64,000 bases of DNA from Hsuehochloa calcarea. Its lineage: Eukaryota > Streptophyta > Magnoliopsida > Poales > Poaceae. The position numbers and the translations under genes are program-made. This document shows positions 1 through 11,366 of this stretch, piece after piece (position 1 is the first letter of the stretch; each line of letters begins with the position of its first letter). The notes beneath the pieces are model-generated. The model worked only from the letters and a program-made list of their open reading frames with translations. It ran no database searches and was not told where the DNA came from. The DNA is taken from assembly GCA_036346395.1 (NCBI GenBank), contig CM070601.1, forward strand, positions 20,705,763 to 20,769,762. Direction: 5' to 3'.

Positions 1-429
1 ACTGGAAGTGACCGTTGGTTCTATGAATCAGTAACCGCTATTAGAATGAAAACAAAGACAGAAGAAAACAAAAAAACATTTACTAAGAATATAAACAAAC
101 AAGAAACACCCGTATGCTCCAGTTGGTGACTTACTAGTAAGATTTGTCATAGCCTTGGTTCTGGTTATGGATCAAGAGGTTTAAGATCTATGTGATTGTT
201 AAGGATTCAATTTCTGACGCAGGGCACGAAGCATGGAGCGAAGCGGAGCGACGCCGTGGGGGACGTCGTGGGGGAGGGAGTGGCGGAGTGGGGGGGAGTA
301 GGGAGGGGGGAGGCGGTGATGTAGGGGGAGGGGAGAGGCGGAGTTGGAGGAGGGGATCTGAGGCGACGCCGTGTCGGTCGGGAGGAAGGATGAAAAACGA
401 GGGCGTTCGCATTTATATACGATGATATT
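1..429 (-). promoter_or_regulatory. Possible 5' end and promoter of a minus-strand gene leaving the window
   Basis: Read on the minus strand, a TATA-like stretch (gtatataaat, plus positions 411-420) is followed after about 30 bases by a C/T-rich, GC-rich tract (about 390 down to 230). This resembles a grass 5' leader. No convincing coding exon follows; open frames across the tract are low-complexity Pro/Ser/Arg translations. If real, this gene and the dehydratase gene at 911 are divergent and share an upstream region of about 500 bases. The rest of the gene would lie outside the window. This is inference from base composition and the TATA match only. Confidence 0.3.
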
Positions 430-910
430 TTGAGGGTAATTTCAGTGAACTTCGGTGGTAAATAGGTATTCCATTCCGCAAAAGTAAAAAAAAAACACAT
501 CTCTCATGACTTATGGCTTTTAGGCTTAAATTTTTATAAGTTGGATAAAAAAATCACCCCTCTGTTTAGGTTTAAACTTTTTTAATTATAAATCAGACAA
601 AAAAAACCTAAACAAATAGCATCATAACATATTCTACATTTTTCACTTCGAACACAAGCATCCTTCTCATCAGACGTCTGATGAGAAATTTTCGGCCGAT
701 CTAGGACCACACCAGGTGTCAACAGAAAGGCACAAAAGCAAAATAGGCGTGGCCCAGTACTAGCCTTCTAGATCAGTCCCGAAGAGAAAGAAACTGACTA
801 GGCCTACCCGGCTTCTTCCCCACGCCCACGTCAACGCTGACAAAAGCACAAAACTGCAGCCACAGAAACTGCTGCCGCCAATAGCCACTCGGCACCCGGC
901 GGCAGCGGCC
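430..910. other. Intergenic region upstream of the dehydratase gene
   Basis: AT-rich up to about 660, then more balanced. It contains a perfect 24-base palindrome (664-687) and a GGCCCA box near 751. The 5' leader of the dehydratase gene probably begins somewhere in 770-900. No coding sequence is seen. Confidence 0.5.
664..687. repeat. Perfect 24-base palindrome with a GACGTC centre
   Basis: Each arm reads TTCTCATCAGAC towards the centre, so the 24 bases equal their own reverse complement. The centre GACGTC is an ACGT-core (C-box) sequence of the kind bound by plant bZIP factors. It lies about 225 bases upstream of the dehydratase start codon. Regulatory function is inferred from motif and place only. 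Confidence 0.6.
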
Positions 911-3900
911 ATGGCTCATCCTTCGCGGCTCTACCTCCTCTCCTACAATTCCCTCCAATCCCTCGGATGGTAACCACCTGCAACCAACAACGGTATCCTC
1001 TAGCCATTTCTTTTCACTCTGATTCTTCTCTCGATCTCCTCGATCGTCGTCTTCAGGTTCCTCGCCTTGCTCCGCCTCCTGGCCTGCCTGATCTCCCTTC
1101 CTGTCTCCTTCCACTCCGCGTACGCCGTCGCCGGCGACCTCATCTGTGCGTGCCCTCCTGCCTCCCCTCCTTTCATTCCCTGTGTTTTCGGTCTCATCTG
1201 ATTTACGAGTGGAGTGATACTTTCTCTTTTTTTTCTTCTTCTTCTTGTGGTCTCAAGGCTTACTGCAGACCTGTGCGATTCTTGAAACGGTCCATGCAGC
1301 TATCGGTGGGGCGATGAACTATTGAACTCCTTCCGTCTTTTCTTGGAATTTCTATGGTGATGTTTGTTTGGTGCTCTGAATTGACTCGGGATCGTGGCTG
1401 TCTGGTTCAGGATTGGTGCCCACCCAGCCGCTTCTTGCTTTCATGCAATGGGGAGGGAGGACTCACTTCGTTCTCGCCGTTGTGCGGCAAATCCCTGAGG
1501 TGAGATGCTTGGTGTTGGAACAGAGAGGGCTTATCTTACAATACTAGAATGATTGTAAATTTGGACAATTTCTTTGTTGCCACTAGGCCGGAGCTTAGTT
1601 GTAAATGCAAGAGCCAACGGCGAAAACAAAATTGCAATGCGACTTAGTGGCAAAAAAATGATTTTTTAAAGTAAATTTTCCAAGGATTTCTTCACTCTTC
1701 TTATCTTTCACCTCTCTGGAGTTTAGCGTGGGCTGATTCTGCTGTGCCAAATGTAGGTTCAGAGCAGCCCGTCTGTGTTCATAACGTTTATGGCTTGGAG
1801 CATATCTGAGGTGAGGTAGAATGACCTCTCATTTTCTCTTCTTTTTTATGTTGTCTTATTCTCACCAACTACCGCACAATAGCTTTTCGATTATATTAGG
1901 ATGCAATATACTTATATAAAACGCTTGGAAAGCATATTGCAATATACAACCAGAATTTATCTATGTTTGTCTTGGATTCTTCTCAGGGCCCATATATTCT
2001 CTGCCATTTTACTGTTACGCTAGTTAAAATGTTTGCCATGTTTATGGAGTTAATTTCGTATAACTTGTTGCAGTAATGTCAGCAAATGGCGTGTTGAACA
2101 TAAACGGTTGATCTGTTAATAATGTTGTTGTCAATGCATTAACATGTTTATGTTCAGTTGTTAAGAGGATAAGAGGGTCCGGTGATTACCTATTGAGGAA
2201 ATAGGAAGAGAAAATAGTTCTAGTAACTTAGTACTCCCTGTTAAAGAATACATAACGTTTTGGACATCGACATAGTCTCTAACATGCAACTTTGACTATT
2301 ACTTTTTATATGAATATATTTATGAAATAATATAAAAATATTTTTCATGACTAATCTAATGATACCATTTTCACATGACCAATACAAATAAATAAATAAA
2401 TATATATATATATATATATATATTAGTGGTCAAAGTTAATGAAGATTGACTACACGTTTTCTAAAACGTCATATATTTCTGAACAGAGCGAGTATCATCT
2501 AAGAAATATTAGTAGTAGAAAATTGGTCCTTTTACATATACCAAAAAGAAAAACTATTGAGTATCAAACATTTATCCATTTATAACCTATTATCATATTA
2601 TGATAGTACGAGAATGTAAAGCATTGCTTAGGCATCTATACATTGGTTTGATACTTTGATCTATGTAATTCTTTTCAAGTTCTCCACAAGATATGGTTAG
2701 TAAGCTCCATATTTTATTTGAAGTTTATTCAACCATGCGTAATATGTTGTTTTCATGGCGCAGGTCATCCGATACTCTCATTATGCTCTGACTACCTTAA
2801 AAGTTTGTCCAACATGGCTGGCTTATCTCAGGTTTCATCCCCTAACAATCTCAATCTCCACATATATGGGAAATTCATTTCCGTTCTAATTCTATATGCT
2901 ACCTATCTTACGAGCCATTGCAGTTTGCGACAACGTTGAAAAGAAATTCACAGGGTAAACTTAACTGATTGGCAGAAGACTATTGTTTTCTGAAAGAACA
3001 GCAGATCTTTTTGTTACGGACTCTTTTGTAGGTATTCACTTCCAGCGCAAGAATAAAAGGCATGTTGATTTGGGAAGTTAAACTATAGAGAGAGTTCCAA
3101 TTCGAGTTGTATTCAAAGAGGATTTGTTATAGTTTGGTTATGGAAAGTTTGGCTATTAGTCCCTTCGGACATTGGATAGAAAGTTATTGTATTAGGAAAG
3201 GAGAAGACTCAGTATCCCTTTAGGATACTCCACCATCTCTATATAAGATGATGCACTTATGAATCGTTTGAGGGATGAAAAATACAAAGTAGTTTCTTCC
3301 AAGTTCCTCTTTCTTTCTATCTAGTCCGCTTCTCATCCATATCATCTTCGTTCTTCATCGAGAGGAGCTTCGTTCCTAACAATTTGGTATCGAGACACCG
3401 ATCCCGCCCACCATGCCACCCAAAGTGATTCGCGTCGGATGCAAGGCTCGACGGATTGAACACGCCTAATCGAAGCTACTCCGCCATCACCGATCTACAG
3501 TAACGAACGCAGCGGCGCTTTCGAGCAACAACTAGCTTCCGTCAACGATTGGGCGGCTTGGCCAAAGAGACGCGTACCATGTTTGAAGCCTGCGCGTCGC
3601 CTTCGGCCGGCCTCGCATGGCGAGACCACCGGCGAGATCCCGGCCGCGCCACACGGAAAGCGAGCGTCTTTGCCGCTTCCGACCGCGCTCGACGACGCGT
3701 CCGGAACCACATCTGAGAGCCGGTTTCCCCCCAACGCCCGGGTGGAGGTTCATCGAGCACCAGGAGGATTTGCGCCCACCGTGGAATCGGCGACGAGTTC
3801 GACGAGCACCGAAACACCGACATCAACCCGAAGGCTATCGAGCCCAGCGGATTTGCGGCCCGGCGAGGAAACGGCGACGATATTGAGGAACGCCAGGGCT

Positions 3901-6900
3901 ACCGACACCAACCCGACGGCTATCGAGCCCTAGGCGGATTTGCGGCCCGGCGAGGAAACGGCGACGATATTGAGGAACGCCAGGGCTACCGACACCAACC
4001 CGAAGGCGCTCGAACACATCTCGATCGGCCCCGCCTCGGCGCTGGACCTCTGGGTTTATGACGGGTCGGTCGATCCAATGACTTGGCTCACAAAGTGTGA
4101 TCAGTATTTTCGTGCATACCACGTTCCAGAAGAAGACAAAGTATGGATGGCAGCGTTCCACCTATCCGAGATTGCCCACTCATGGTTCTATCAGTTAGAA
4201 CGTGATGAGGACAAATTCCATGGGCGTGTTCAAGCATTATTGTACAATGCGCTTTGGGCGACCATCGGGACTAATACTTTGGGCGCAATCAAAAATGCGC
4301 AACAAACGGGAACCTTGGCCAAATATCGCCAGAATTCACGGATCTTCTTTGCCATACCAACGGGTTATCTCAGATACATCGATTGAATTGTTTACACCGC
4401 CTGTTCGAACCAATTCGCACTCATGTGGAACTAGCCGGGCGACATCATCGCAACAAACACTCAACTTTGGCGCGCTATGAACGGCTCCATCCTCCGATTG
4501 CCCATCCAACAACGGCAGTCGACACACCACCACGCGGCCGATGGCTCGAGCTTAGCCATCACCATCCTCCCGCATCTCACCGCCTTCCCAACGCCAAAGA
4601 ACCGGTTCAATACCACCCGCAAAGACCAACAACAACCGAGACACGCCGCGCGTTTTCCATCGCCTCCACCGAGATGGCCGATCGCCGCCGCCAGGATTGT
4701 GTTTTAACCGTGACGACCAATTCGTTAAAGGTCACCAATGCAAACGATCGCTTTGGCCGGAACCGGAGTTTGACCAAGTACTGTGGGCGTCTCGGATGAT
4801 CTATTGCCGAGACGATCGAACCGAAATTTCTTTACTCGCGATCACCGGTATTTGCGGCTCGGACAATGCGTATGAAGGTCCGTGTCGGCGCGCTCGAGGG
4901 CATAGCTTTGTTTGACATCGCTCAACTCACAATTTCCTCAACAAAGCTTGTGTCGCCACCGTTGACTCGCCCATCCAACCTCACAATGCAAGCTTGGGTC
5001 AAGGTAGCCAACGGTGACAAAGTTGGATCGCATGGGTCGTGCACTAATACACGATGACAATCGCACCATCAACATTTGCCGTCGATTTCTACATCATACC
5101 ACCGTCCGGATTTGATGTTATCTTTGGGGATGCAATGGTTGAGCACATTAGGGTTCGATCTTGTGGAACTTCGCATGATGCGCTTTTCTTATTGGGCGCA
5201 TGACACTCGGATTACTTGGACAGGATTGCAGCATCCGTCAAGATCCGCAACGCTGGCAGTTACAGACTGTGGAAGGCACCGATCCACTGGACATTCTTTT
5301 GGCCGAATTCGAACACCGATTCTCGAGCCTCACGGATCGCCTCCTACACGGTCATGCGATCACCGCGTCCGCTTATCGCTAACGCCTCGACATATCGGTG
5401 CGCCCTACCGTTATGCACACATTCGAAAAGATGAAATCGGCGTCGGTGTGCCGATGTTGGCGCAAGGTATCATCCGACCAAGTTCATCACGCTTCGCCAC
5501 CGTTCTCTTCAAGCGCAAGAAAGATGCCTCGTGGCGATTCTGTGTGGACTACCGTGCACTCAATGAACATACAATCAAGGATAAATTCCCAATACCGCAT
5601 GTGGATGAGCTTCTAGATGAATTGGAGGGTTCCTGTTACTTCACCAAATTGGACCTCCGATCAGGTTATCATCAAATTCGCATGTGCCCGGAGGATGTCT
5701 TTGGCGGCATTCGCGCTCACCACGGTCATTTTGAATTCTTGGTTCTTCCTTTCGGCCTATGCAATGCCGAATCCACCTTTCGAGCAATGATGAATTCAAT
5801 CCTTGATCCTTCCTCCGCCGATTTGTCCTCGTGTTCTTCGACGATATCCTTATTTATAGCAAAACTTGGGCCGAACACCTTCACCATGTTCGCCAAGTAT
5901 TGCAGACACTTTCGGAGCATCAGCTATTCCTTCACAAGAAGAAGTGCACATTCGGACAACAACAGATATCGTATTTGGGTCATGTCATTTCCCATGAGGG
6001 GGTAGCTATGGATCAAGCAAAGGTTTCTAAGATGCTCGATTGGCACGCCCATAACGCATTTATGCTTGCGTGGATTCTTGGTCCGGTGGTTATTATCGCA
6101 AATTCATACAAGATTTGCCATATTGCAAAGCCACTTACTCAACTCCTTTGCAAAGAAAGCTTTCAGTGGTCTACGGAATCTTCGACGGCATTTGACACGT
6201 TGAAGAAGACCATTGCTTCCGCACCCGTCCTTCAACTGCCGGATTTCACAAAAGATTTCGTGATTGACTGTGATGCGTCTGGTTCCGGTTTTGGCGCCGT
6301 GTTGCATCAAGGAGGTCGTCCCATTGCATTTTTCAGTAAGGCCGTAGCGCCTCATCAAGCAAAACTTCCGGCTTATGAACGCGAGCTGATTGGCCTCGTG
6401 TTCGCCGTGCGGCACTGGCGGCCCTACGTTTGGGGGCGTAAGTTTCAGGTTCGGACAGATCATTATAGCCTCAAACATTTATTGGATCAACGCTTAACAA
6501 CAGTGCCGCAACATCATTGGATCCCCAAGCTACTCGGGTATGATTTTACAGTTCACTACAAACCGGGCAAAGATAACGTCGTGGCAGATGCACTATCCCA
6601 AGAACATGAAGAGGCCTCCTTGCATGCGTTATCAACTCACCGACTTTGCATATTATGATGATCTTCGTTGTCAACTCAAATCTCATGCATCTTGGACCGA
6701 CAAACACAAGGAATGGAGTGCTGGTGCTTTACCGACCGATTGGGAGTTTCGCGAGGGACTTTTGCTCTTTCGACAACGTATATTTGTCCCAGTTGATTTC
6801 CAAGGAATCCAACAGATATTTTCGGTTGCCCATTCCGTCGGTCATGAAGGTATCACCAAAACTTTGCATCGCATTCAAGCAAGTTTTTTTATTCCTGGGG

Positions 6901-9900
6901 CACGACGATTGCTTCAAGAGTTTATTCGATCATGTGTCACTTGCCAGAAGCACAAATCGCAACATTTGCATCCGTAGGATTACTTCAACCATTACCGGTA
7001 CCACATCGTGTTTGGGCCGATATAAGCATGGATTTTATCGACGGGTTACCCAAAGTTGCTACCAAAACAGTCATTATGACAGTGGTTGACCGATTTTCCA
7101 AGTATGCTCATTTTCTTACTTTGAGTCATCCATATACCGCTCAGTCTTCTGTCGCGCAAGCATTTTTTGATGGCATTGTGAGATTACATGGGTTTCCAGA
7201 ATCTATTGTTAGTGATCGTGACAAGATTTTCACCAGCCACTTTTGGACAGTTCTCTTTCGGCTCGCCGGTGTCAAATTACACATGAGCACGGCATATCAT
7301 CCGCAGTCGGATGGACAAACAGAGGTCGTTAATCGGACAATCGAAATGTATCTTCGTTGTTTATGTGGAGATCGTGTACGGTCATGGCCACAATGGTTGC
7401 CTTGGGCTGAATTTTGCTACAATACATCCTTTCATTCCGCTCTTAAATCCACTCCGTTCGAAGTCGTCTATGGCGGCATCCTCTCTTTGATCCACCAAAT
7501 GCAGATACAACTGACGCTCTCGAAGTTCAAAAGATGATGGCAGACCGTGATGAATTTCTTCAAGAAATTCGTTTACGGTTACTTCAATCTCAACAACATA
7601 TGAAGAGCTTGGCGGATCAGAAGCGCAGAGAACTAAATTTTCAAGAAGGTGATTGGGTCTGGTTACGATTACATCAACGACAACTGTCTGCGCTATTTCA
7701 CCTGGTCTAAATCAGAAATTGCGACCTCGTTTTTTCGGCCCATACAAAATTCTTTCTACCGTCGGTCAAGTTGCATATAAGCTGGAACTTCCTGCGCAGA
7801 CAACCATTCATAATGTGTTTCATGTCTCAAATCTCAAGCCGTTCCATGGTAATCATCCGGATATTGTGCCTGCATTACCTCCTCTTCATCATGGGAAAGT
7901 TCAACTTCAGCCAGTACGTATTGTTCGCGCAAGATTGAATCGTGGTGTGTGGGAATTAAGGGTTCAGTGGCAAACCGATCCTACGCAAGAGCCCGAGGAA
8001 TCATGGATCAAACGCGATGATTTCAGTAGAATTTCTCGATTATCACCATGGACGAGCTGTTTCAAAAGGAAGGGGGAAATGTTACGGACTCTTTTGTAGG
8101 TATTCACTTCCAGCGCAAGAATAAAAGGCATGTTGATTTGGGAAGTTAAACTATAGAGAGAGTTCCAATTCGAGTTGTATTCAAAGAGGACTGTTATAGT
8201 TTGGTTATGGAAAGTTTGGCTATTAGCTGTCCCTTCAGGACATTGGATAGAAAGTTATTGTATTAGGAAAGGAGAAGACTCCGTATCCCTTTAGGATACT
8301 CCAGCCATCTCTATATAAGATGATGCACTGTAATCGTTTGAGGGGGATGAAAAAATACAAAGTAGTTTCTTCCAAGTTCCTCTTTCTTTCTATCTAGTCT
8401 GGCTTCTCATCCATATCATCTTCGTTCTTCATCGAGAGGAGCTTCGGTTCCTAACACTTTTTTTACGAACATAACAGCAGAAGATCTTCGTAACTATAAA
8501 ATTGAAAACCTACTGTAAAATATGGTTATGTTCTGTGTGAATTGCTTACTCATTCCTAGGTGTTCAAATCAAACATAATTTCAATAAATTGTGTTCAATA
8601 AGCTAAGGACGGATCACTGAGCAAGAACAGTAGCAGATTACAAGCTCAAACTATTTAAGAGACCCTATGTTACCCTCATATGGAACATATGGGCGCCACA
8701 GAAATGCAAAATCTTCGCATGGCTACTTGTCCAACACAGATTACCAACAGCAGATGTACCATCAATTCGTCACATGCCAAACGATCATTGGTGCCTGCTG
8801 TGTACAAACAATCCATAATAAACAAGTCTACATTTGTTTCTCGAATGTGCTTATACCAAAAGAGTTTGGTCCGCCATAGCAAACTGGGCAAGGGACACCA
8901 ATCTAGCTCCGACTCAATGGACTGCACTGGGTAGCATACTTGACTGCACTGGGTAGCATACTTGACTGGTGGATAGAGATACGGCTAATAGAACAGGCAA
9001 GTAACAGGAAGGGACAAGAGTCCTTGATAATCTTGACTTTCTGGCAGATATGGAAAGAAAGAAATAGAATGATATTCCAGTTTCCAACATCAACAAAATG
9101 AAGCGCTTCCAACATCAACAAAATGAAGCGCCACGAACGGTAGCAATTGTTAAGGAAGAAGCCCGGGCGTGGATTACCTGACCAGGCAGCGAACTTCTGA
9201 AATACACACTGCCCGGCGACAGTCCAAGCAGTTCAAAATGCAAACCGGCAAGGCAATATCCCAAAGTAAAGCCGAGATGACATTTGCTCATGTCCACGAT
9301 GATCAGGGGCACATTGCGAGGATGAGATGCGTAGTTTCTATCACTACCTTCGTAACTGCAGCATCTTTCAGATGACTTGGGGCAGGTGGATTTGGATGAA
9401 AGCGAATCGTACGGATTTTGTTTCAAACTGGGGAATGCCATGAGGGCATGCTGCAAATTAGATGAACAACCGTCCTATTGTCAGGGATGTTTTTTCTTCC
9501 TGTCAAGATGCTCCAGGACGATCACTGCCTTGGGTTCATTTCGAGAACCGAGTGATCCGGCTGGCGCTATCGCTGCCTCACGATCTGCTGGTGGGACTTG
9601 TGTTGTTACTGGGGACGAAAGTGTGCCTCCACAGGAGTTGTTTCCAAGAAGAACGCCGGGGCAGCTGGACGTTAACGAGGGATGAAAGGAGGGTCATCAT
9701 GATGACCGTCTCGGAAGGCATGCAGCACGGCCTTGTCTGAAGTTTTCTCTGTCCTTTTGGAAATTCCATCTGTTGTTTTTTTGCTCGTTCTTTCTTTCTT
9801 ATTTTTTTTGTCTTATGGATGGGCAGAACTAGCTATGTTAGACCTATTCTTCTTTAATGCAATAATGGCAATGCTCTTACCATTTCTTTTTTAAAAAAAA

Positions 9901-10748
9901 ACTAAACTGTTGAAGAGTTGAATATGTGAATCACCATGTCGGCATGTGTCCTTTTTTTAACAGGAAGTTAATCACATGTCCTGCAAAGTAGATTCCAAAT
10001 CACTTGGTATAACAGTGCATAACTATGTTCACTTCACATGATATAATAGTGCCTCACTATGATTCCTTTGAGAACAAGTATATTACTATGTTATGTACAG
10101 TCTACCTATTCTCAAACTGCTACTTCTTAAAGATACATAGCAGTCAAGTACTGTGAGATGTATTATACCTGGTTCATAAATTTTCCTGCTCAACTTAATT
10201 ATTCAGATTATTGCACTTCAAATCTCAGATTAAACTGCTTTACTTCTTTGCACAGTGCATCATAAATCCTTTGGAAATACTAATCTCACACAACTCCCTG
10301 TAGGTACACTGCTTTTATCCCGTTGTATCCAATCGGGGTAGGACCAGGAGAAAGTAAGCTAAAGAACTCTCGCGAACCACATTGTTTACACTTATCTTAA
10401 TCATGTAATCCACTGTTCCATTGTTGCATTGTCCTTGTTATCTTTGCTTGTATGCAGTGTGGACTATGTACCAAGCTCTTCCATTTGTGAAGGAAAGGAA
10501 CCTCTACTCAGGCTTCTTCGCCAAGTTCTCCATGAGCTACCATTCCTTCCTTGTGGTACGTCGAGCCAGAAAAAACTGAAACATCCTGCGCTCCTGCTGC
10601 TTCTGTTTGACCACAAAACATGTTTGTGATGGTGATCTCACAGGCTTTGCTCGTGTGCTATCCATTTCTATGGCTGAAGCTGTACCTGCATGTGTTCAAG
10701 CAACGCAAGTCGAAGCTGGGAAAAGTGTGCAGGAAGAAACGAGCATGA
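911..10748 (+). CDS. PASTICCINO2/PTPLA-like very-long-chain 3-hydroxyacyl-CoA dehydratase
   Basis: Nine exons: 911-969, 1057-1145, 1258-1305, 1411-1499, 1757-1810, 2764-2831, 10304-10353, 10458-10555 and 10644-10748. All introns are GT-AG and the phases close to 219 aa plus stop. The family are multi-pass ER membrane enzymes that remove water from 3-hydroxyacyl-CoA during very-long-chain fatty acid elongation. Diagnostic stretches are LLQTCAILETVHAAIG (exon 3), AWSISEVIRYSHYAL (exons 5-6) and RYTAFIPLYPIGVGPGE (exons 6-7), which carries the expected catalytic Tyr (about 144) and Glu (about 152). The C-terminus is Lys/Arg-rich (QRKSKLGKVCRKKRA), fitting a cytosolic ER-retention tail. The length matches the family (about 220 aa). 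The GVGPGE loop points to the second plant subgroup (At5g59770-like) rather than PAS2 itself. Intron 6 is 7.5 kb because it holds a Reina-like retrotransposon and a LINE remnant. The start is the first ATG giving the conserved N-terminus, in a good context (ggccATGG). Confidence 0.9.
2232..2494. mobile_element. Stowaway-like MITE in intron 6 of the dehydratase gene side region (intron 5)
   Basis: About 263 bases in intron 5 (1811-2763). The left end, TACTCCCTGTTAAAGAATAC, matches the reverse complement of the right end (TACTCGCTCTGTTCAGAAAT) with a few mismatches, and the match continues through an ACGTTTT block to about 34 bases. Both ends carry TA, the usual target of Tc1/Mariner-Stowaway elements. 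The middle is AT-rich with a (TA)n run at 2400-2423. There is no coding capacity. Confidence 0.5.
3012..3381 (+). repeat. 5' LTR of the Reina-like element
   Basis: 370 bases, paired with 8080-8456. It contains a TATA-like tctatataag (about 3238-3247). It differs from its partner by about ten small changes, most of them at places where one copy has CAG or CTG. Confidence 0.88.
3583..4960 (+). pseudogene. Broken gag of the Reina-like element
   Basis: Several overlapping frames carry the remains of a retrotransposon gag. The clearest is 3940-4386, whose WLTKCDQYFRAYHVPEEDKV and MAAFHLSEIAHSWFYQLE stretches are typical of Ty3 gag. Frames then shift repeatedly. A recognisable zinc knuckle and protease are not intact. 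The early part contains an in-frame 87-base tandem duplication. Confidence 0.65.
3821..3994 (+). repeat. 87-base tandem duplication inside gag
   Basis: Two copies of a block containing ggatttgcggcccggcgagg, starting near 3849 and 3936, period 87 (29 codons). The duplication keeps the reading frame but introduces a TAG (cectag region near 3930) between copies. Confidence 0.7.
5076..8099 (+). pseudogene. Broken pol (RT, RNase H, integrase, chromodomain-like) of the Reina-like element
   Basis: The domain order is Ty3-type. Reverse transcriptase spans about 5420-5990 (YRALNEHTIKDKFPIPHVDE, then FFDDILIYSK near 5833). RNase H is near 6235-6610 (VIDCDASGSGFGAVLHQGG). The integrase zinc-binding part is near 6830-6950 (HSVGHEGITKTLH, CVTCQKHK). 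The integrase core is near 7010-7370 (ADISMDFIDGLP, FPESIVSDRDKIF, HPQSDGQTEVVNRTIE). A C-terminal chromodomain-like part lies at 7700-8060 (FHVSNLKPFH, WIKRDDFS). At least six frame changes separate these parts. They may be true decay or consensus errors. Confidence 0.85.
8080..8456 (+). repeat. 3' LTR of the Reina-like element
   Basis: 377 bases, preceded by a polypurine tract and followed by the CTTTT duplication. Pair of 3012-3381. Confidence 0.88.
8921..8964 (+). repeat. 22-base tandem duplication
   Basis: Two identical copies of actgcactgggtagcatact plus tg, at 8921-8942 and 8943-8964, within the LINE remnant. Confidence 0.85.
9082..9131 (+). repeat. 25-base tandem duplication
   Basis: Two identical copies beginning ttccaacatcaacaaaatga at 9082-9106 and 9107-9131, within the LINE remnant. 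Confidence 0.85.
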
Positions 10749-11159
10749 GAAAGATTCGGTTCAGCTAAGGTGCCATTTTTAAGGTGGACGGAACGTCAGT
10801 GGCGCAGATTGCTAAGGGGTCTAGCAGCTGATGCAGTTGTGGAGGCTGTGCTGATCTGACGACTAGCAACTTAATACTACTAGCAGATTGCTGGGTTCTG
10901 TGTTTACTTTAGAAGTTCTGCCTTGTCAATTTGTCTATAAGCAGTGTTGTTGCATACATAGTTACATCTTCTCTTTTTTATTTTTTTGCGCAAATCATAT
11001 GTACTTGTGTTTTTGTTGTTTTAAAGTTTATAGCATTAATCGATCTGATGATTCTGCTGCTTGTTCAATCAATTCTAAATTTGGGAGTTTTCACCTCAGT
11101 GCAGTAGGCTATTTGTAACTTGCGATGTTACATGCAGCAAGAGGTTGTACATTAGATCA
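10749..11159. other. 3' UTR and spacer between the dehydratase and bL17 genes
   Basis: T-rich sequence after the dehydratase stop, probably its 3' UTR to about 11000-11100. No further coding sequence is seen. Confidence 0.5.
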
Positions 11160-11218
11160 GGCCCAGTTAGTACTATTGGGCCCGATTGCGCCCGGCACTT
11201 TGGGCCCTGAAGGCCCAT
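11160..11218 (+). promoter_or_regulatory. Cluster of site II-type TGGGCC/GGCCCA elements upstream of bL17
   Basis: Within 60 bases there are ggcccag (11160), ttgggcccg (about 11177), tttgggccc (about 11200) and ggccca (about 11212). TGGGCY 'site II' boxes bound by TCP factors are a known mark of plant ribosomal-protein and mitochondrial housekeeping promoters. The cluster lies 150-210 bases before the start codon. Confidence 0.65.
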
Positions 11219-11366
11219 CACACACAGCATAACAAACCAAACTCTGGAACCTAGCAAGTGGTAGGATTCCCCAAAAAAAAACGAGAACTGGTGGGAGACA
11301 ATCAGACAAAGCCCAGAGCCCCCCCTGATCGCTCGCCGCCGGCCACTCTCACGCCGCCCCGCCGCC

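Larger units (their letters stand above)
3012..8456 (+). mobile_element. Reina-like Ty3 LTR retrotransposon
   Basis: A 5.4-kb element in intron 6 of the dehydratase gene, in the same orientation as the gene. LTRs are 3012-3381 and 8080-8456, both beginning TGTTACGG and ending CCTAACA. A target-site duplication CTTTT flanks it (3007-3011 and 8457-8461). The sequence after the left LTR (tttggtatcgagacacc, from 3383) resembles the initiator-Met primer-binding site with changes. A polypurine tract (aaaaggaagggggaaa, about 8064-8079) precedes the right LTR. Small size, short LTRs and a chromodomain-like C-terminus fit the Reina clade of chromoviruses. Reading frames are broken by many short indels, so it is not autonomous as written. 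Confidence 0.88.
8640..9902 (+). mobile_element. 5'-truncated LINE remnant
   Basis: Conceptual translation from about 8670 gives the zf-RVT domain that ends plant L1-type ORF2 proteins: VTLIWNIWAPQKCKIFAWLL, then a Cys-x2-Cys (WCLLCTN), HLFLECAYTKRVWSAI, WQIWKERNRMIF and VAIVKEEARAWI. Stop codons and two small tandem duplications interrupt it. The 3' end has the usual grass LINE tail (ttaatgcaataatggcaatg, then cttttttaaaaaaaaa at about 9850-9902). It lies just downstream of the Reina-like element in intron 6. Not functional. Confidence 0.7.

Noticed and set aside
192..425. Gly/Arg-rich plus frame and Pro/Ser-rich minus frames
   Set aside because: Purine-rich low-complexity tract; more likely a promoter or leader.
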